The position numbers and the translations under genes are program-made. 64,000 nucleotides of DNA from NCBI GenBank assembly GCA_028868545.1, contig JAGWUF010000002.1, positions 62,001 to 126,000 on the forward strand. The letters are read 5' to 3'. The notes under the pieces are model-generated. The model had not been told where the DNA came from. It saw nothing but the letters and a program-made list of their open reading frames with translations, and did no database searches. This document shows positions 60,926 through 64,000 of the stretch, one piece after another; positions within the stretch are counted from its first letter, which is position 1; every line of letters begins with the position of its first letter. Source of the stretch: Lysobacteraceae bacterium. GTDB taxonomy: Bacteria; Pseudomonadota; Gammaproteobacteria; Xanthomonadales; Xanthomonadaceae.

Positions 60926-63900
60926 GGCTGCACCACCGTGATCCGTTCCGGTACCGCCTTGCCGACGCCACGCAGGTCAGGGCGGTACATGTCTTCCACC
61001 AGCGGCGGCGGCACCGTGTAGCTGCCAGGGGTCACCGCACGCACCAGGTAGAACACTTTCGCCTGGCTGCCGGCTTCCAGCTTCAGCGCGGCCACGTAGC
61101 GGTCGTCGCGGAACTCTTCATGCTGGACATTCGCCGCATTCGAACGCGCGGTGATTTCGATCCCATCCACCACCACGTCGGCCCACTGCTTGGCATCGGA
61201 AAGATTGAAATTCTCGATTTCCAACCCCGCCGGCAACAGGTCGGTCAACATCGCGTCCGGCATGTTGCGGTCGGCGCTGATGGATACCCGCACGATCAGC
61301 GCCTCGCCTTCCTTCAGCGGCCTCGGCGTCCACGGCTTGCCATCGGTGGTGAACAGACTGCGTTCGACCTTGATGGTGCTGGCATCCGCCGGCGGCGGCG
61401 TGCGCGGCACGCCGGCCACGTCCAGGCTGGCGTAGTACGGTGGCGTGCCCGAGGGCAGGAAGCGCAGCCCCTTGGCCAGTGCGGCGTAATCCAGTTCGCG
61501 CGCGAAGCTGCGAGCCGCGGGCAGGGTCTGCGCGTCGCCGCCGGCCAGCAGGGTGCCGGTCACCTGTTTGTCCTGGCTCACCAGCAGGGCCTTGCCCAGG
61601 CGGGCTACCGCGATCTGTTCCTGCGTGCTCAGCCACAACCAGGCGGAACGGCGGCGGCTGTCCAGTTCGTACACCACGTCGGACACGTGGGCGTCGTACG
61701 CCGGCTTGGCGAACCCGCGTTCGTGGGTCATCGCGATCATCACCGCCATGTCGCGCAACAGGCTGCCGTAATCGCCCAGCCAGCCCTGGCGGTCGCCCTT
61801 GAAGGCAAAGCCTTCGGCAATCGCCTTCTCGCCGCGCGCGCGGTCGCCCTGCATCGCCAGCGCCAGCCCCAGGTGCACCAGCGGCAGGCCCTTCAAGGCC
61901 TGCTTGCGGTCGTTGTCGTACAGCGCACGCAGGGTGCCCAGCGGCGCGCGGTTGACCCGCGCCAGCACGTAGCCGGCATACGCCTGGTAGGCGAACTTCA
62001 GGTATTGGCGATGGTCGCGCCCGTAGAACTCGTTGCCGCCGGCAAGCAGGTCCTCGCTGAGCCGTTGCAGGGCTTTCTGCAGCACCGGCTCGGGGATGGC
62101 GAAGCCGGCCTGCCGCGCATCCAGCAGGAATTCGACGATGTAAGGCGTGAGCAGCGGATCGACATGGCCATCATCACCCCACATCGAAAAATGGCCATTG
62201 CTGACCTGCATCGACGCCAACCGGCCGAACGCCCCCTCCATGCGCACCCGCCGCTTGCCCGCATCCAGCCCGGCCACCCCGAAGCGCTGGCCGGTGTCGG
62301 CATCCAGCAGCAAGGCCGCAAAGCCCTTGCTGGTGGTCTGCTCGGCACAGCCGTAGGGGTAGTCCAGCGCCCCCTTGAGGGAGGCCCCGTACGGGATCGG
62401 CGGCAGTGCGCTGACCAGCATCCGCGCCCGCACCGAGCCCGGCATCAGGCCTTCGGCAAGGCCCGCGTCCATGCTGGCGGCACTGCCGGCGGCCAGCATC
62501 ATCGAGCGCGAGCGCAACACCGACGGCCACGCCGGCCGCACCGGCAGGTCGTACTGGCGGTCGGACGTGTAGCCATTGCCCGCCACCCGCACCCGCACCT
62601 GCGCCACGCCGTAGTCTTCCAGCGCCGCCAGCGGGAAGCTCAGCGTGGACTTGGCCTCCTTCCCCAACGCCAGGCTGCGGCTGCCGCCGGTCACCGCGGC
62701 CGGGCCGATGCCATTGACCTGCACGCTGAAATTGCCGGGCTTGCCGGTGTAGTTGGAAACATCCAGCGTCACCATGCCGCGGTCGCCCGGCGCCATCACC
62801 CGCGGCATCCCGGCTTCGGCCACGATCGGCGCACGCACCACCACCTCGGCATCGCGGTTGCCGTAACGGGTATCGGAATACACCAGCGCCGACACCCGCA
62901 GCGTGCCGTTGAAGTCCGGCACCGGAAGCGCGATGCGCGCGATGCCCTTGGCATCCAGCTGCACCGGCCCGGAGAACAGATCCACCGTCTGCACCCGCGC
63001 AGTGGGGCGGCGCGCCTGCGGTAGCGCGGCCAGCGCCATGTCACCACCGAAGCGCAGCTTGGCGGTACCGCCGTCGTAGCTTTCGATCACGCGGCCGTAG
63101 ATGTCGTAGGCATCCACCCCCAGCCGGCGCTGGGCAAAGAAGTGCGCCACCGCATCCGGTACCGGGAAGCGGGTGATGTTGAGGATGCCCACGTCCACCG
63201 CCGACACCGTGGCCCACGCCTGCTGGCCGGCCAATTGCGGCGCGCTCAGGGTCACCTGCAAGGGCTGTTGCGGGCGCACCTGCGGCTTCACCGCCAGCCC
63301 CACCGCCACCCGGCGGTCGCGCCGATCCATCGGCACGAAGACCTCGCCCACCGCCCGGGCCGGGGTGATCTTGCTCTTGGCGCTGCCGCCACGGAACACC
63401 AGCGCAGTGACGTAGATGTCATGCCGTTCCCAGTCGGCGGTGACCGGGATCTGCACCACGCTGCCGGCCTTCACGTCGACCGATTGCACGAACAGCAGGT
63501 GGTCGCTTTCCACCATCACCACGCCCTTGCCCGCATGCGGCGGGGTGAGGGTGAGCTTGAGGGTGTCGCCGGCACGGTAGGCGGTCTTGTCCAGCGCCAG
63601 CTTGACCTTGTCCGGGCGCGCATCCAGGCCACGGTTTTCGTCATCCCAGCCCCAGCCGGCATGGAACGGATAGCGCGTAGTCAGCTTGGTGGCGGGGTCG
63701 TACACGTCGAGGCGGTAATCGCCCCACTCCACCGGCACATCCACCCGCGCGGCACCGTTGCCCACGTCCAGATTGCGGGTTTGCACGTTTTCGTAGCGGC
63801 GGGTGAAATCGAAGCTCCAACCGCTGTCGCCGTGCGTCCAGTGGTAGTCGCGGCGCTCGCGTACCAGTGTCACCTTCAGGCCGGCACCGGGATGCGGCCT

Positions 63901-64000
63901 GCCTTCGGCATCGAAACGCTGCACCTCGAACCCGGCCGGGCCGTTGGCATTGGCGCCGTCGCCATCGTCGAACAGCGGACGCACGCCCACCAGCACGTCG
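60922..64000 (-). CDS. Bacterial alpha-2-macroglobulin with thioester (partial, C-terminal about 1026 residues)
   Basis: A large periplasmic protease trap encoded with pbpC (YfhM/ECAM type). The visible part contains several macroglobulin-like beta domains, a bait-like stretch, and the thioester motif CAEQ in DYPYGCAEQTTSKG (near 62345), followed by the helical thioester domain (YIVEFLLDARQAGFAIPEPVLQ) and the C-terminal receptor-like domain. The intact Cys-Ala-Glu-Gln marks it as the trapping class. The signal peptide and first domains lie beyond base 64000. The stop overlaps the pbpC start (GTGA). Confidence 0.94.
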   Translation of the reverse strand, partial: DVLVGVRPLFDDGDGANANGPAGFEVQRFDAEGRPHPGAGLKVTLVRERRDYHWTHGDSGWSFDFTRRYENVQTRNLDVGNGAARVDVPVEWGDYRLDVYDPATKLTTRYPFHAGWGWDDENRGLDARPDKVKLALDKTAYRAGDTLKLTLTPPHAGKGVVMVESDHLLFVQSVDVKAGSVVQIPVTADWERHDIYVTALVFRGGSAKSKITPARAVGEVFVPMDRRDRRVAVGLAVKPQVRPQQPLQVTLSAPQLAGQQAWATVSAVDVGILNITRFPVPDAVAHFFAQRRLGVDAYDIYGRVIESYDGGTAKLRFGGDMALAALPQARRPTARVQTVDLFSGPVQLDAKGIARIALPVPDFNGTLRVSALVYSDTRYGNRDAEVVVRAPIVAEAGMPRVMAPGDRGMVTLDVSNYTGKPGNFSVQVNGIGPAAVTGGSRSLALGKEAKSTLSFPLAALEDYGVAQVRVRVAGNGYTSDRQYDLPVRPAWPSVLRSRSMMLAAGSAASMDAGLAEGLMPGSVRARMLVSALPPIPYGASLKGALDYPYGCAEQTTSKGFAALLLDADTGQRFGVAGLDAGKRRVRMEGAFGRLASMQVSNGHFSMWGDDGHVDPLLTPYIVEFLLDARQAGFAIPEPVLQKALQRLSEDLLAGGNEFYGRDHRQYLKFAYQAYAGYVLARVNRAPLGTLRALYDNDRKQALKGLPLVHLGLALAMQGDRARGEKAIAEGFAFKGDRQGWLGDYGSLLRDMAVMIAMTHERGFAKPAYDAHVSDVVYELDSRRRSAWLWLSTQEQIAVARLGKALLVSQDKQVTGTLLAGGDAQTLPAARSFARELDYAALAKGLRFLPSGTPPYYASLDVAGVPRTPPPADASTIKVERSLFTTDGKPWTPRPLKEGEALIVRVSISADRNMPDAMLTDLLPAGLEIENFNLSDAKQWADVVVDGIEITARSNAANVQHEEFRDDRYVAALKLEAGSQAKVFYLVRAVTPGSYTVPPPLVEDMYRPDLRGVGKAVPERITVVQP

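Overview
The window is a GC-rich, densely packed chromosomal segment from a gammaproteobacterium, most likely a member of the Xanthomonadaceae/Lysobacteraceae. This rests on the near-motif-for-motif match of the alpha-amino-acid ester hydrolase to the Xanthomonas enzyme, a class III polyhydroxyalkanoate synthase, a B3 metallo-beta-lactamase, and repeated -10 boxes placed for leaderless mRNAs. The genus cannot be fixed from the sequence. I see no phage, IS element, CRISPR array, rRNA or tRNA. Genes cover almost everything and no gene-free stretch exceeds 300 bases.

Region 1 (1-12489) centres on polyhydroxybutyrate and acetyl-CoA balance. It holds phaC (cut by the window edge) and phaE, a lipoprotein 3-hydroxybutyrate-oligomer hydrolase, 3-hydroxybutyrate dehydrogenase, a LuxR-type response regulator 3 bases behind it, and a transporter-like hybrid sensor kinase resembling CrbS/MxtR. 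A TonB-dependent receptor and a GntP-family permease follow. Together these could import, cleave, oxidise and re-store hydroxybutyrate units. Region 2 (12513-18216) has DNA polymerase IV, a lipase-like hydrolase, an MHS-type transporter and the ester hydrolase.

Region 3 (18348-26126) is a cyanophycin locus: cphA'-cphA on the minus strand and, divergently, an ABC exporter with an unusual N-terminal domain and zinc ribbon, overlapping a DUF1854 gene. Region 4 (26218-39863) is mostly housekeeping: tex, an M20 amidohydrolase, a small cysteine protein, a phosphopantetheinyl transferase, clpS/clpA, a Nudix-mnmA-hflD operon, and two FKBP isomerases upstream of ugd-slyX-DUF2058.

Region 5 (40035-43376) is a self-contained YtrA-type operon: promoter with overlapping inverted-repeat operator, small membrane peptide, regulator, ABC ATPase, permease, lipoprotein, strong terminator. 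Region 6 (43370-54916) has fumC, then purB coupled to a B3 metallo-beta-lactamase-like lipoprotein, a RoxA-type ribosomal oxygenase and an uncharacterised protein. After it comes the sucA-sucB-lpdA 2-oxoglutarate dehydrogenase operon, interrupted by a large hairpin repeat. Region 7 (54939-64000) has a LOG protein with an AcuI/YhdH reductase, a PilH-like receiver, CbpA, a peroxiredoxin, and the pbpC/alpha-2-macroglobulin pair, the latter running off the window.
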